From assembly GCA_019095985.1 (NCBI GenBank), contig CM032659.1, positions 11,252,313 to 11,316,312 of the forward strand: a DNA stretch of 64,000 bases, written 5' to 3'. Both the position numbers and the translations under genes were made by a program. The notes below the pieces were generated by a model. The model ran no database searches. It was given only the letters and a program-made list of their open reading frames with translations, and was not told the origin of the DNA. This document shows, one piece after another, positions 9,004-20,874 of this stretch (positions are counted from its first letter, which is position 1; each line of letters starts with the position of its first letter). This DNA is from Streblospio benedicti (lineage: Eukaryota; Annelida; Polychaeta; Spionida; Spionidae).

Positions 9004-12000
9004 AATCTGTTGAAGGGTTTCTCATACACGTGTAAACGACATCTAGATGTCTGCAATATATAGACTACATGAAAACATTCAGAGATGACTACTATGAAAG
9101 GTTTATTACTATGTAGTATAGATAGGTCAAATTATCTCCCTAAACCTGAATATGCATTCAATACTCTGAAAAGAATAACAGCACAACTAAGAGCAATAAA
9201 GAGGCCCTAAAACTGCAATGCACTACAATATGGTAATCAGCGCTATTTACAATTGAAGAAATTACAACATAAATTCTGGTACCATTAAAAAGGTTAATTA
9301 CTACTCTTACCGCGTTTAACTGAAGACTACATTTGTCTTGGGAGTGGCTTAAATTAATTGTTTATTGTGAAAGTCTACTATGACATGTATAAGCTTGATC
9401 CCCATCTAAGTACGAAGATGGCGGCGCAGTTTTCTTTTCAATTTCGACATGTGTGTATTTCATTGAAGAGACATCTGTTCCTTCAGACACTTACGACACT
9501 TTCTTCCATGTCTATGATTTTAACTAAGGTATGTATCACATGTTTATACATTGTACTATTACATTTGACTAGAACATTAGGGTATGATACATGATCACTC
9601 CTCACATTTTCTTCCAATCATCACAAAATTTAGCAATGATTCCTAAACAATCATACAGATAATTTTGATATTTACTTTCATTTGGATTTTTTGACTTTGA
9701 AATCATAAATCTATTTTTAAAATCAGCTTCATGTTTGCAGCTCAAAACCCAAATAGAAATGGAGTTATAGAAGTGAGTACCAAGACCATTCTGAAAACTG
9801 TGCATGCTGTAAGTTTGAATACAGCGGGTGATCTCATTTGTGTCCGATGACAAATCATTTTATTTTTCCCTATTATAAGGCATTTGCCTGCCAAAGAAAA
9901 CCTGTGCATCATGACCTGCAGAAAAGGGCCTATTTTGTCTGATTACATCTACTAGCACGTGCATGTAATGTTATCGGCTGAAGTAAAATACATTTTAAAT
10001 TGACCAAAGTTCAACCTAGGGTAGCTCTCCTGTTCTTGATTCAAACTAATAACCCAAGGGCTTTTGCGTGAAGGGTTAGTTTAACACTAGGGTCCTAATA
10101 GATGGTAGGCCTAGTATTGATTAGACCCTCGTAACCCATCCACATTTGGCCACTCTAACTAAATTAGAACACAGCACCCCATTACCCTACTAACTACATT
10201 TAATCACAAATCAATAACATACCCATCACATTAACAGATTAATGGTGGCAAAAGTAAAAAAATGAAAATACCAGTCAACAAAAACAGCTGCAAAAACAAA
10301 AAACAAAAACAACCAATCTATTCTGATCTGCATCATACTCACAATTTAAATCGTTTGCCCCATTTTATGTATTTATGTGTACAGGTCCAGACAGATTTGT
10401 ATCAATTATGTAGGCTGCTGTGATTGGCCAATTAGTGCACCATTACAATGGTTTAGTGTTGCATAGATCCACCACTTCCATCCGGGACCAGATTGTTGAG
10501 AGTAAAAAAACAACAACACATAATTCATTGAGTGTTAACCATTTGTAGTCATTGGTGCCTATTATTGTAGCCTGGATGAATAAAACCTAAAAGCAACCAA
10601 TCTTGATAAGGGTGTGACATCGAGGGATTTTGGATTCCTATTAATTAATTAAATATACATGTACACTTACAGTGTCTGGCATGCAGTTGTGCCCGGCGAC
10701 TGGTCAAGGACTCATCTCCATCATGTTGTGACTGATAAACTAGCTACACCACAGCCAGCTGATACTATATATCATAATAATACATGACAGCTTTCACCAC
10801 CAGACCCCCACAGTGCGCCCATATATAGCGTTACAAGACACATACACACAAAAACCACTCACGTGGAGGTCCATTTGTTCCAATAACTTTCAAAGAGAAC
10901 ATCGACCCCAATATATATGCTTGGCAAGATTGTGCTTGTATTAGACATAATTGTAAAATAGTGCGCGGTCGAACACATTACAATATTTAGTGCAATGCCA
11001 AATAATGTGACGTTACAGCTTTGTTGGCTGAAAGGTCATGGTGGTTGCATATTACGTCTACAAATGGCGCTTGGCAGCAATTCTTTTCTTACATTAACTT
11101 TATAAAGTGCGTGGTAGATGCAAATTGATGTTACAACAGCCCGTAAATCAGAGAGAGGGCAAGGTCGCGGTCGTCTGCTGTGGTCTGTGGTGCAATGATA
11201 CAGGCGACACTTGCTGGACTGAGATAGGCTTGCTGTGAAAGGTCTATTGGGGTGCGTGGGTATAATAAGGGGTCAATATATGCCAATCCCCCTCTTTGTT
11301 GCGGCCTCCTCTCCCCACTACCACATTCCTGTTTAAAGCTTTCCTTCCACGTCCCACTCCTTTCATTTCCAATTGTACATGGGGATGCGTGTTTTAGGCA
11401 GTTCTGTTAACTTCTGCTTTTTATTGCATTTTGGTGATTTCTATTCATGGTATCTATATCTGTAATGTCACATAGTCTAGATCAGCCAGCTCTGCAAGCT
11501 ATTGCACACACCCAACCCCCCACGCAAACACATACGCAAGCACCACAACCGCAAGTCCGCTGCATTTGCCACTTCATCCAAATGTATATATTCCAGAATC
11601 TTGGCATACACTCCACTCTGCACTGTTATTTTATTCATAAATGACAGGACACCACACGTGTCGCGGTTATTTGGAACCGGAGATACTGTGACGACTACAT
11701 GCTTGTTCCGAAACATTGGCCTTGCCACTTAGTTTCTTAGTCATTGGTCAATTATTCAAGAGTGTATATACTGTGGCTTGTACCCCACTAACTGCGTCCC
11801 TCCGTCGATCTACTCATCTAACTCGTTACCATTCTACTGGTCCCGCCATTATTAGGGCTATATAGTGCTTTTTGTTAAAGTTGAAAGCCAACACTCTGAA
11901 CCTAAATGTATTTCATATGGATTACAAGGGTCCATAATACAAGTAGATGCTATAAACTCCCTGTAAAACCGTCATTTGCATGGAAACTATCGGCAGATGC

Positions 12001-12154
12001 AGGGAGGGTGTGTGGCTTTCTCCACCAAAATATCTCGCATATGCATTTTGAGGGCATGTCCGGCATCAGTGCCCCTCCGATCATTTTCCCCAACCCTGGA
12101 TCTGTCAGTGTATACAATACACAGGCCCGTGTTATGTACATTATATACGACATA
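9004..12154. other. Mostly non-coding; one candidate first exon and one possible regulatory island
   Basis: Apart from the candidate exon at 9418-9528, no gene is supported. The interval 10950-11260 is less AT-rich and denser in varied words (TGACGTTACA, GATGCAAATT) than its surroundings, as regulatory DNA often is. I cannot test conservation. Confidence 0.4.
9418..9528 (+). CDS. Candidate first coding exon, 37 codons, possible mitochondrial targeting sequence
   Basis: AAGATGGCGGCGCAG gives a strong Kozak start. The frame runs 37 codons to ACTAAG, followed by GTATGT, a consensus splice donor, and ends in phase 0. The peptide starts MAAQFSFQFRHVC and contains Arg, Lys, Ser and Thr but no acidic residue, which fits a mitochondrial presequence. 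I found no convincing second exon in phase, so the product is unknown. It could also be a chance open frame beside a GT. Its strand is opposite to the candidate exons at 12.5-20.8 kb, so it would belong to a different or overlapping gene. Confidence 0.35.
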
Positions 12155-12332
12155 CAGTAGAACCTCTCTATTAGGACCACCTTGGGGATCAGTGTTAGGT
12201 CGTCTCGATAGAGAGGTGGTCTCTATACAGGGGTTCATTTTGGCACCTTTATGAAGGTGTGGGAACGTGAAAAGTGGTCTTATTATAGAGGTGGTCTCAA
12301 TAGAGATGTGGTCTTAATTGGAGGTTCTACTG
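12155..12332. mobile_element. Pogo/Tigger-like MITE, copy 1 (178 bp)
   Basis: It is bounded by TA at 12153-12154 and 12333-12334. The left end CAGTAGAACCTC is matched by the inverted right end GAGGTTCTACTG, and the similarity continues inward through GGTCCTAAT- and GTGGTCTTAATT-type words. CAG ends plus a TA target are typical of pogo/Tigger elements. There is no coding capacity. Confidence 0.75.
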
Positions 12333-12541
12333 TATAAAGAATGGAAGCAAAAGAAACAATATCCACGCAAGACAGGTGTCCACTATAAAAAGGTGTCCAC
12401 AAAGGACGTGTATAAGATGTAGTGTAGATGTGAAGGCGCCTGTTGATTATGATCCAGACCAGCGGCAAAGTCAGGACAGATAAGGCACACTTGAGGTCAG
12501 TGGCGGCCGCTGATAATGTGCCAATCATGGCGTGTAAACAT

Positions 12542-12583
12542 TTACCGGCTACTTGTGAGGGAGATAAGACCTGGGACCACAGG
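12542..12583 (-). CDS. Candidate terminal exon of a minus-strand split gene
   Basis: On the minus strand, CTCTGCCGTTTCCTCAG is a near-ideal pyrimidine-rich acceptor. Read in phase 0, as the exon at 13133-12819 requires, it gives 13 codons (PVVPGLISLTSSR) and then TAA. An alternative acceptor 13 bases further on, ending GGTCCCAG at 12571, also keeps phase 0. It opens a longer frame (VLSPSQVAGKCLHAMIG onward) that runs into the MITE at 12155-12332, so I prefer the short version. Which is used cannot be settled from sequence. Confidence 0.3.
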   Translation of the reverse strand, partial: PVVPGLISLTSSR

Positions 12584-12818
12584 CTGAGGAAACGGCAGAG
12601 GCCTAATGATAGCCGAGTGTAAAATGTATTGTAATGTAAGTACAATGTATTGAGCTGCTTTGTAGCAGTTATAACTGTGACTTATAACCATGATTGTCTT
12701 GCTTTTGTACAGGGGCTGCCATATATTGTCGTCTGCTCAGTAAGACTTTTGAATTACCAGCCAATGTTCAGCTGTTTTTATATTTTGTTCTACTAACATT
12801 TAAGTTTCAACAACTCAC

Positions 12819-13133
12819 CAGTTCACATTTCTTCACCTGAGTTATTACATCGGCCTTTTTCTTTTCATCGTCCCAAGCCGTGTGCAAAAAGAGACTAACT
12901 CCATAAAAGACCACCTCTCTAATGAGATCATTTGAAGCCAGCCCACAGGGTAGCCTTGGAGAGAACTTCTGCACCAACATGGTTTTCTGGTGCATATGAT
13001 AATGAGCGTATGCTTCTTGCATGACTATCACATATTCCTGAGTTTTATGTGTATTGACTTTGCAGATAATCACCTGCATCAGTTCCCTACTGAACCCCAC
13101 CCTTTGCACATAAACAATTACTCCTTTGTGCTG
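12819..13133 (-). CDS. Candidate internal exon, 105 codons, unrecognised protein
   Basis: On the minus strand the acceptor TTTATTCCTCATTCAG precedes 315 bases open throughout, and the exon ends GAACTG before the strong donor GTGAGT. It starts and ends in phase 0. The peptide looks like folded protein: alternating hydrophobic strands (GVIVYVQRVGFSRELMQVII), then EYVIVMQEAYAHYHMHQK, then REVVFYGVSLFLHTAWDDE. I recognise no family. Phase agrees with the exon at 20777-20611 upstream (ends phase 0) and with either candidate acceptor near 12.58 kb downstream. Two good splice sites plus a 105-codon frame in AT-rich DNA make chance less likely, but no homology supports it. Confidence 0.5.
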
Positions 13134-13740
13134 CTGAATGAGGAATAAAGCATGTATTATGAGCCGTTAGCAGGTAGTATTACGTAATTATGAAGCTCAG
13201 TCATTGGCATCCATTACAGATTCTAATGAAGAGGAGAGTGGTATATGGTCTTTTGAAGGTGGTGGTGGTAAGAGAGAGGAAAGAGAAAATACATTTAAAG
13301 AGGAAACCAACTTAGACTGGCACCCATTTTATCAATATTATACAATTTCATTTAGAAGTCATTCGAAAAAGCATAATGAAATTTCAATACAAAATAAGTG
13401 GTTCATATGTAAGTTTCTCAGTAATTTAGGGATCATCTATTGTATGATATTTATATAAGGGAGTCGTTTATTGTATTATATGCTCCGCATTGTACACCAG
13501 CATACAGCACTAGTCAACTCTGATGGATTTTTTCCATGAACAAGCTAAATGTTCATTGGCTGGCTCCGTTTAATCAATATCCTCATATTTCATGACAATG
13601 AACCACTCATGTCCTTGAAATATTGATCAGAATAATGTATGCATTATTACAGCAATAGACAATGGTGACAATGCCTGAATAGATTACATCATCGTCATCC
13701 GCTAACGACTACATGCAAACATGCAATGCTTTGGGGGCCG
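13134..13740. other. Non-coding interval with a possible regulatory island
   Basis: No supported gene. About 13500-13690 has well-mixed composition and words such as GTTTAATCAATATCC and TGCATTATTACAG, resembling conserved regulatory DNA, but this is an impression only. Confidence 0.3.
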
Positions 13741-13779
13741 TGTGTGTGTGTGTGTGTGTGTGTGGGGGGTGGGGGGGAG
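13741..13779. repeat. (TG)12 microsatellite running into G runs
   Basis: Twelve TG units at 13741-13764 are followed by GGGGG, T and GGGGGGG. This is a simple repeat, possibly Z-DNA-forming. Confidence 0.95.
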
Positions 13780-16014
13780 TACACACGCACACAGTGGTAT
13801 AGGCAGATTTCAGAGTAAGACCCGCCAACAGGAAGGACCTTCATATTAGGAGAGAATCTGTGGTGACTTCAAGGAGAACTCTGAACACCCGTTTAAAGCA
13901 GTGGGACCATCAGCAGTTATCCCATCATTCATTTTGCAGGCAACACAACAGCTAGATCTAGCCACTGCTCTGCCCGGACGTGGGCAACAAAGCAAAACCC
14001 CTTGTAACCCCCCCCACACACACACGATACCCCCTTATATTCTCAAGATCACAACCAAAAGATACCGACTCCTCTATATGATGGAAGTAGAAGAGAAGAA
14101 GAATGATAATCACACCGACGCAAACAGTCGACCTTTCAATTAGAAAAAAAGAAAAAGGTGATTGTCTACAGATGAGCAAATAAATTACAAGCCTATGGAT
14201 ATAAGCACGCCCGGAACCCACAAATCTTATCAACCCATTATAGCATCAGTCCAAGAGTAAACGGCAATTCAGTATCAGTCTAAATATCGCTGTGCTCCAT
14301 ATTGCACATGGCTGGTAGCAGACGAAATTTGCTCGCCTTCAGTAGTACCAATACTTGACGTGTTGTCATTGTTTTTGCTATACTTACTCTAAAAACTGCT
14401 AGTTTGTATGGTTATACGATCCTTGATCATTGTGTATTCAAGCGTGCACTAGTTGTGGATACTGCAGGACACTTTATAAGATAGGATTCTTGAGTAAATC
14501 AAACAGGTAAATGTGACTAGACTACATTGCAAATATTCGACTGGTTACATTTGTATACTGTCTGTCATTTACTGGTCATTGGTAACATTGCTGGTTTGTT
14601 TTGTTTTGCCTTCATTTGTAAAGTATTTTACAATTTGTTGTTGAAACGTTATAAATTGTGCTGTATATTAGTAATTTAATATGAAGTTATTCCAACAGCA
14701 AGCATGAACTGTCTACAACAGTTCGGATTTGAATTCATGTGCTTGTGTATCTAAGTTATGCTTCTATTCTAAAATACCATTTTAAGCTATAATTATTGGA
14801 AGACTTGTTTTGATTTGGTTTTCATTAAAGAATTATTTTGGAAACAGAAATTATCATGATACATGTATATAAGAACCAGCAATATATTAATGTCAATTTA
14901 GTTGTGAAAAAACTGTCACATCGTTTCTCAATACACGAATACAGACTTCTTGTAATGCATTATTTAAAAAGAAATATATTGCTTAGAGTTTTCTTGGTCT
15001 AGAATCTAGGATATTGAAAGAAAACAATAAGTGACCTTCGAATCAAGAACTGTTCACATTTTTGTCCATGAAATGAAATTGATGTCTGGTACCTGCTGTA
15101 ATTTTATGGTATCAGGGTTTCTTGGTAAGGAGGGAGAAAGTTTGTAAAAAAAATAAATAATGCATATAATAATTTATAATCATCTTATATGTCTGTTGAT
15201 AGCTGAAGCAAATCACAAAGTTTTTGCTTAGCCTATGAACCATGCATTATTTCAAGGCGTGAAAAATTCTGGTTAGTGAATGGGAAATGGGTTAAAAGCA
15301 AAGAAATCTCTTTTTCTGAAGTGTGTGAATCCTGTCTTAATTCTCATGCCGATAAGCTATTCTTGTATAGTGTACTGCTACTAAGCTTCTGTAACTATCA
15401 CAAAACTTGACCTTCCATATCAGTCTTGAAGCAAGTCTGAAATATGGTTCGGATTCTAATGGGTGAGTATTATAAGCAATCATCCTTCATAAGTTTGCCA
15501 CAATCAGTGTTAATGTGATGGATGACCCTGACTGACCATAGATGGACACACTGACTGCCACCCTTATTGATCCCACGTTTAATGGAACTTCTAGCTCATG
15601 GGCTAATTTCAATGTGTATCATTTATATTTCCTATTACATGTACACGGTGTACCTAGCGTAGTACCTCCTAAATCATTAGTGAGTATAGTGACATTTCGG
15701 CTATATACCATGGACATTGAAGCCAATAGTTTTGATGAAATGAATGATCATCTGCTCAACCACGTTCATTCATTTGGCAACCTTCAATGTTTAGGGTAAT
15801 TTAATGTAAAACCAATAACTATAAATCTGTTATTTTAATTATTGTTATCATTGATTCCTGTGTTCTATGCTTGACACCTATTACTAATAGTATATATATA
15901 TATAGAGCACCAGTATGCTATACAATGTCTGAAGAGAGGACTTATTGAAACAAAGCAACCATTGCATGATGTATAATGGAAATGACTGGCAACACGTGGT
16001 GAAGCGCCATCAAG
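13780..16014. other. Non-coding interval
   Basis: No supported gene. The 85-codon open frame at 15542-15799 has fairly even composition but no splice or domain support. Short TA repeats lie near 15892-15904. Confidence 0.4.
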
Positions 16015-16150
16015 TGACCCTCCTTTCCATCTCAACACTAGCTGGACAGCTAATTACTGCTCACGTCCATACCATGGCTCTGGGCTGTGAGCTTTATAAT
16101 TAATGACTGCCATAATGGACCAATTTCATTAAGATGTAGCCTTTGACTCT
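16015..16150. promoter_or_regulatory. Candidate cis-regulatory island with repeated homeodomain-type words
   Basis: TAATTACTGC at 16051-16060 and TAATGACTGC at 16101-16110 are near-identical 10-mers 50 bp apart. Between and around them are TTTATAATTAATG, ACCAATTTCATTAA and CCATAATGG. TAATTA and TAAT are core sites for homeodomain proteins. The island stands out from neighbouring DNA by its balanced composition. Regulatory function is inferred, not shown. Confidence 0.35.
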
Positions 16151-16957
16151 AAACTTGTCCCCTGAGTAGTGCTTTGCGAGTATGTTGAAGGTTTAAGGCT
16201 TTTGGTACTTGCATGATTTAGGGAACCTAATGACATATAGCACATTGTGAAGGGCATACTGTCACCAACATGGTCAGTGACTGTGACAAGAGGGACCTGC
16301 AGGTGGCTGTTAAAAGTCCCATGATGATATGGCTTGGGGATCAGAATGGATTATGTGTAAATTGACTAATTTGTATACTTAAGAAGAAAATGATTGATTG
16401 GCAACTGTCTTGATGAGGAGGAAAATTATTTTAAAGATTAACTAGTAGTCAGGATAGATGTAGTCCTCGGGATGTACTTGTAGTCTTAAAATACAAGGAA
16501 GATGAAGTATAGAAGTCATTATCATAGTTGATAAAACTAGCATTGTGTTCTGATGACGGGCTAATGGGTTTGAATTTGAACCTTCATAAGAGGGTTATTA
16601 TATTAAGGACTAATTGAAAGTGGATACGTAAGGTCTCCCCATTAGTCCGTTCATAAACATTCTTGTGTTGGAGAGGACACGTGTGTGAAAGTGATTGTAT
16701 TACAAGCTAACATGTTCAGATAGAGTTTGTTTTAAGTTAATAACTTGTAAGGATAAATGATATTTCTTCACATTATAGGAACCCTTAAGCTATTAAACAT
16801 GTATACAATTTTTTATACAAAAATCCTATGAGCGGGGATGAACTGGTGTTTATTAAATGAATAAAAGCTATAGATTAAAATGTTAATTGTTTTATTTTGT
16901 CCTTACAAAAAACCCCACAAGAGATGTCTAATAAGCTCACCCCCATACCACGCCTTT

Positions 16958-17072
16958 GAACAGTAAAAGTCGAAATGCATAAACATTTTTTCACACCATG
17001 CTCCGCGGCGTGGTTATCTGAACAATAAAAGTTAAAATACATGAACTGCAAACATTTTTTCACAAGATGCTC
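16958..17072. repeat. Diverged tandem duplication, about 62-bp period
   Basis: GAACAGTAAAAGTCGAAAT at 16958 and GAACAATAAAAGTTAAAAT at 17020 start two units. Each ends in ACATTTTTTCACA and ATGCTC (about 17003 and 17072). The copies differ by substitutions and a small gap, so this is an old local duplication. Confidence 0.8.
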
Positions 17073-20000
17073 AGGCATATACCGGTGTGTTAGTTTTACA
17101 ATATGGCGCCAGGTAAGGTTGGGGAAGGAGTGTGCTTAATAGGGCAGGTACGTTTATTAGAACAAATATGGTAAGTAGGAAACCTTACCCCAATGTAACA
17201 AAAGTCAAACCAAGCGAAATAAATTGTGATGGGTATCGGGAGACTTGATAGTTTTGTTCACAAGTTATGCTTATATTCTAACATTTGTTGTGTTTCATTT
17301 ACCATAAAAAGTAAACACCATTAAAAGATCCATCACTAGCTTTGTGAGTAAGTGTTTTCTTAGTGTCTCAATCATTCTGAAATGAAGAGGAAAATTGGTG
17401 GAAGTCCTATGGTTTTATGCGTTTTGATATGAAGCCTTTTGATATCGGATGATCGTATAGGAACAAGCACTGTAGGTGTGTTGTCACTTAAGTAGGCTAT
17501 TTTTTGTTAATAAATGATGCCAGCTATTGTCAGTTGATGGGAGTTTTTACACTATACATATATTCAGTGTTAAATATCCCCCTGTTGGTTAAATTGTCCA
17601 TTTTAAGTGGAAGAGCTTGCCTAGTATAGTTAGACTTGTATCTCATGGAAAATTAATGAAATTTTGTCTTTTTTGGCCGTGTAAGATTGTCAGGTGGTAA
17701 ATTATCCTGATGTTCTGATTGGCTGAGACTTTCAGAAATGTTTTCTTTCCTATAGGCTGTTTGTATGAGGGGTTATTTTCAATAACTTGTGAATTGAATA
17801 AAAAAAAATAAATGATGAGGATGTATATGAACATCTCAATAATGGATCGTCGGACATTTTGGGAGTGGGGACAGTCAGACAGCCAACTTTTATTCGAAGA
17901 GTATTTGAAACACCTCAACACTTACATAGATCTACATAAACTAGCTGTTGTTGGGTGTATTTAGGAAACCTATAGGATTTCAGCGAATCTAGGACACTGG
18001 ATCGTCATTAAGACTCAACACATTTCAAAAGAATGTAGAACATGGTACGATGCCCCTTTTCATCTATATTTCTGAGACCTATTTATGATGTTTACAGGTG
18101 CTGTTTTGTTTGCTTTTGCTCCTCAGATCATACATTGATCGCAGACGATAAATATTTGGTGAAACACACACCTTTTGGTAAATAGCTCATGGTGCCTAAA
18201 TATCCTCACACTAAGAATGCATGCTGAGTACTGTAAAACCATTTAAGTTTGCATTTTTCACGGCTTTGACGTCAGTCCGCGGACATTTATAGCCGTAAAC
18301 TAATGTATTGTAAAGTTTATTGTTACATACTAAAATAGTACCTGACCAGTAATCCTCCAATGATCCCAATACTGGACTTGACGCTTGTCAAAATTAGTAC
18401 CAGACGTAGGTATGTCTTGTAATAACAAAAATCAATTTTACGTAACTATAACAGCGCCTCTAATCTATAGATGCTTCTGGAAATTGATGAATGTTTAAGA
18501 GCTCAAATTAGCTCAGAAATACAAAATTGAAAGTCTGTTAGTGTCTAACCCATGAATATTTCAGGTCGTGAATTTAAAGGGTTTCACAGTAAATGATACG
18601 ATTTCTGTGTAAGAACTTGCTACAATTTACACTGAATATTTATCAGCATCCTGACCTTGTACCTAGCAAAAAAAGGATTGTAAGGTTAAACTAACTTTTG
18701 GACCATCGTGTATGTTCATGATTAGTGAAATCTATTGATCAGAGACCTTGAGACAAGGAATATGATACAAAATGATCTACCAGTAGGTTGCAGTGTGTTT
18801 GTGTATACTAGATGAATGGAGATCTAGGTCAGAAAGGATTGTTTCTTAGAGTAAGATACATGAGATTTATATAGTTCACTAGATCAGTATCATGTGAACA
18901 GAAAATCTGTGTCTGTAGGTTTCAATTTGTCCCAGATATATCACCTAATAATGGTGTTTGATAGTGCCTAGGTTTGTATAGAATAAAGATGCATTATTGA
19001 AAAAGTTGATATGCAAGTTATTATCGTCAAAAATCTTTTCCGACTTAAAGTTCTTCAACGTATGATATATGATCTATCACATTTTGTTTTTTAAATCTAA
19101 GTTTTGGAGTATTTTAGTACTTTCTACTGTCGTGCATGCAAGATTTGATGTTTGACACACAATGCTGTACATAGGGAAGAAAAAGTGTCCCGAATGCAAT
19201 GCAAATACATCACGCATTCTCAATATCCGCCAGAAGGAAATGCATCCATGGGGCAGTCACTAAAAGCTCAGGCTCGTGTCGCTCAAAGCTCATGGTCGAT
19301 TATTCTTTTGTTCTTGAAGTTTTGATTACAGTGTCAGACTGACCCAAATCAGTTTGCACTGACTGATATGAACCATGTACATGTATACTGTGATTGTGTG
19401 AAATTTTGTGACCACACAAATGTAAAAATCATGATATCCCAAATGAATAGAGTTGAATCATGTATTGCTCAAATAGTCGATTTCAGTTAAGTTCTGATGA
19501 AGCGAGTTAATATAAAATATTTTCCACATTTTCTCTTTTCATAAGCGTGAACCCCATGATTCAATTGAATCCAAAGTCTCACTTTTTAACTCTGTATTGT
19601 AGATGAGCATTCAGTAATGTTACTCCTTTGTCGGTCAAGAGAAACGACAGGGCACATAAAAGATATTTATGTTGCATTTAAGAGACTGATATTTTCCCTC
19701 CGACTGAGTCACTTCTTTGCGTGTGAAGGAAACAATAATGTTAATGCTTGGCGTTTGTTTTGTGATCTTCACATTTGTTTTTATAATGAATTTACAATTC
19801 TTACCAGTTCATTATCTCAGAAATGAAACTTAGTTAAAGGGCGCATAATTTAAGTTCGAAGTGTTAGAGATAGAATTTCACACTAAAACCTGAGTCTGTT
19901 TGAAAGACAAAGGTTGTTAGATAAAGATACATGTAACGTAAGATTTTAGGTTAACATGCTGTCTGAAATTCAATTCATCAGCAATAATCGTACGCTCATT

Positions 20001-20610
20001 GTAAAAACTTCTGAAAGTATGTAAGCATTGAGATAAGGACCTTATCTCTGTAATGTATTGTATATGTGGGTGCTAGTAGGCCAAGGCCTGTGAAATCTTT
20101 GTCTCTCAAATAGAACTGTGGTTTAGTCTGAAATTCAATATGTAAGACTGTAACACTTTCGTGGACTGTTGTGAATGTAGTTGAGTATTGTTAATTTTAG
20201 TAAAATCATAGAATTTTTACCACTCAATAATCAAAAATTTTAATCTTGTGCTTTTACCATGGGTACCCTATAAGATTTCTCTTAATCTTCATTTGAGATG
20301 TTAGTAGGCAAGTACAAACATAGTAAGAGTTGCCTTGCAATTTGATAGGAAAATATAAGAAATACTTTGCTAATGGTCATTCTTTTTCTCATCGTTATAG
20401 TATTAATGTGATCTTACAGATCATTTCAAAAGTTTGTCTATTTCACAATCAATCTGCAACTTCAAATTATTAGTACATATTCCATTTCATCATTAGTTTC
20501 TCTTCTATGTTGTCACATGTTGAGAAGTAACTAGATCACGAAAGAAGGCGAAAAAAACTAATCTTGAGTGGAATTACATTGACATTGCTCACCCCCTGTT
20601 AAGTGCTTAC
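17073..20610. other. Non-coding interval, probably intron
   Basis: No open frame here is supported by splice sites or domains. If the minus-strand exons at 20777-20611 and 13133-12819 are one gene, this DNA is inside its intron. It contains the GATA-type palindrome at 20030-20048. Confidence 0.4.
20030..20048. promoter_or_regulatory. Palindromic pair of GATA words
   Basis: GAGATAAGGACCTTATCTC is a 9-bp perfect inverted repeat around one base. It places two AGATAAG sites, which match the GATA-factor consensus, head to head. It may be a binding site or chance. Confidence 0.3.
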
Positions 20611-20777
20611 TTTCAGGCGGTGTCTCCTGCTGCCATGAGAAATAGTGCTAGCACTTCCATGGAGAGAGCAATAATCTACTGCATAGAAACAATATTCATC
20701 TTCGTACAATTGCATTACAGTTTTTCGTAAGTGTATGGGCTTCAGTAATGAATGTCTCACTTTTTTGGTGTTACGAC
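20611..20777 (-). CDS. Candidate internal exon, 55 codons plus 2 bases, unrecognised protein
   Basis: On the minus strand the acceptor AAATTGTATTCAG precedes GTCGTAAC, and the exon ends CGCCTGAAA before the donor GTAAGC. It begins in phase 1 (two bases complete a codon) and ends in phase 0, matching the start phase of the exon at 13133-12819. The peptide reads RNTKKVRHSLLKPIHLRK, then MQLYEDEYCFYAVDYC, then SHGSRRHRLK; it is basic and protein-like. No family is recognised. An upstream exon ending in phase 1 is required and was not found with confidence. Confidence 0.45.
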
Positions 20778-20852
20778 CTGAATACAATTTGTGGATCTTT
20801 TACCCTTAGTCGGCAACTGATTCAATGAGATTCTTGTCAAGATTTTTTGTGT

Positions 20853-20874
20853 CCCCCCCCCCCCCCCCCCCCCC
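20853..20874. repeat. Poly-C run of 22
   Basis: Twenty-two consecutive C residues are followed by a short CA repeat. This is a simple sequence tract, and its exact length may be unreliable in the assembly. Confidence 0.95.

Noticed and set aside
12283-12570. Longer minus-strand exon from the acceptor at 12571 (VLSPSQVAGK onward)
   Set aside because: It is in phase with the exon at 13133-12819 but has no donor and runs into the pogo-like MITE before stopping. The shorter ending from the better acceptor at 12584 is preferred.
12713-13267. Two plus-strand microexon-like segments (12713-12739 and 13220-13267)
   Set aside because: Both have acceptable splice words, but they are only 27 and 48 bases, code for nothing recognisable and lie opposite or beside better-supported minus-strand exons.
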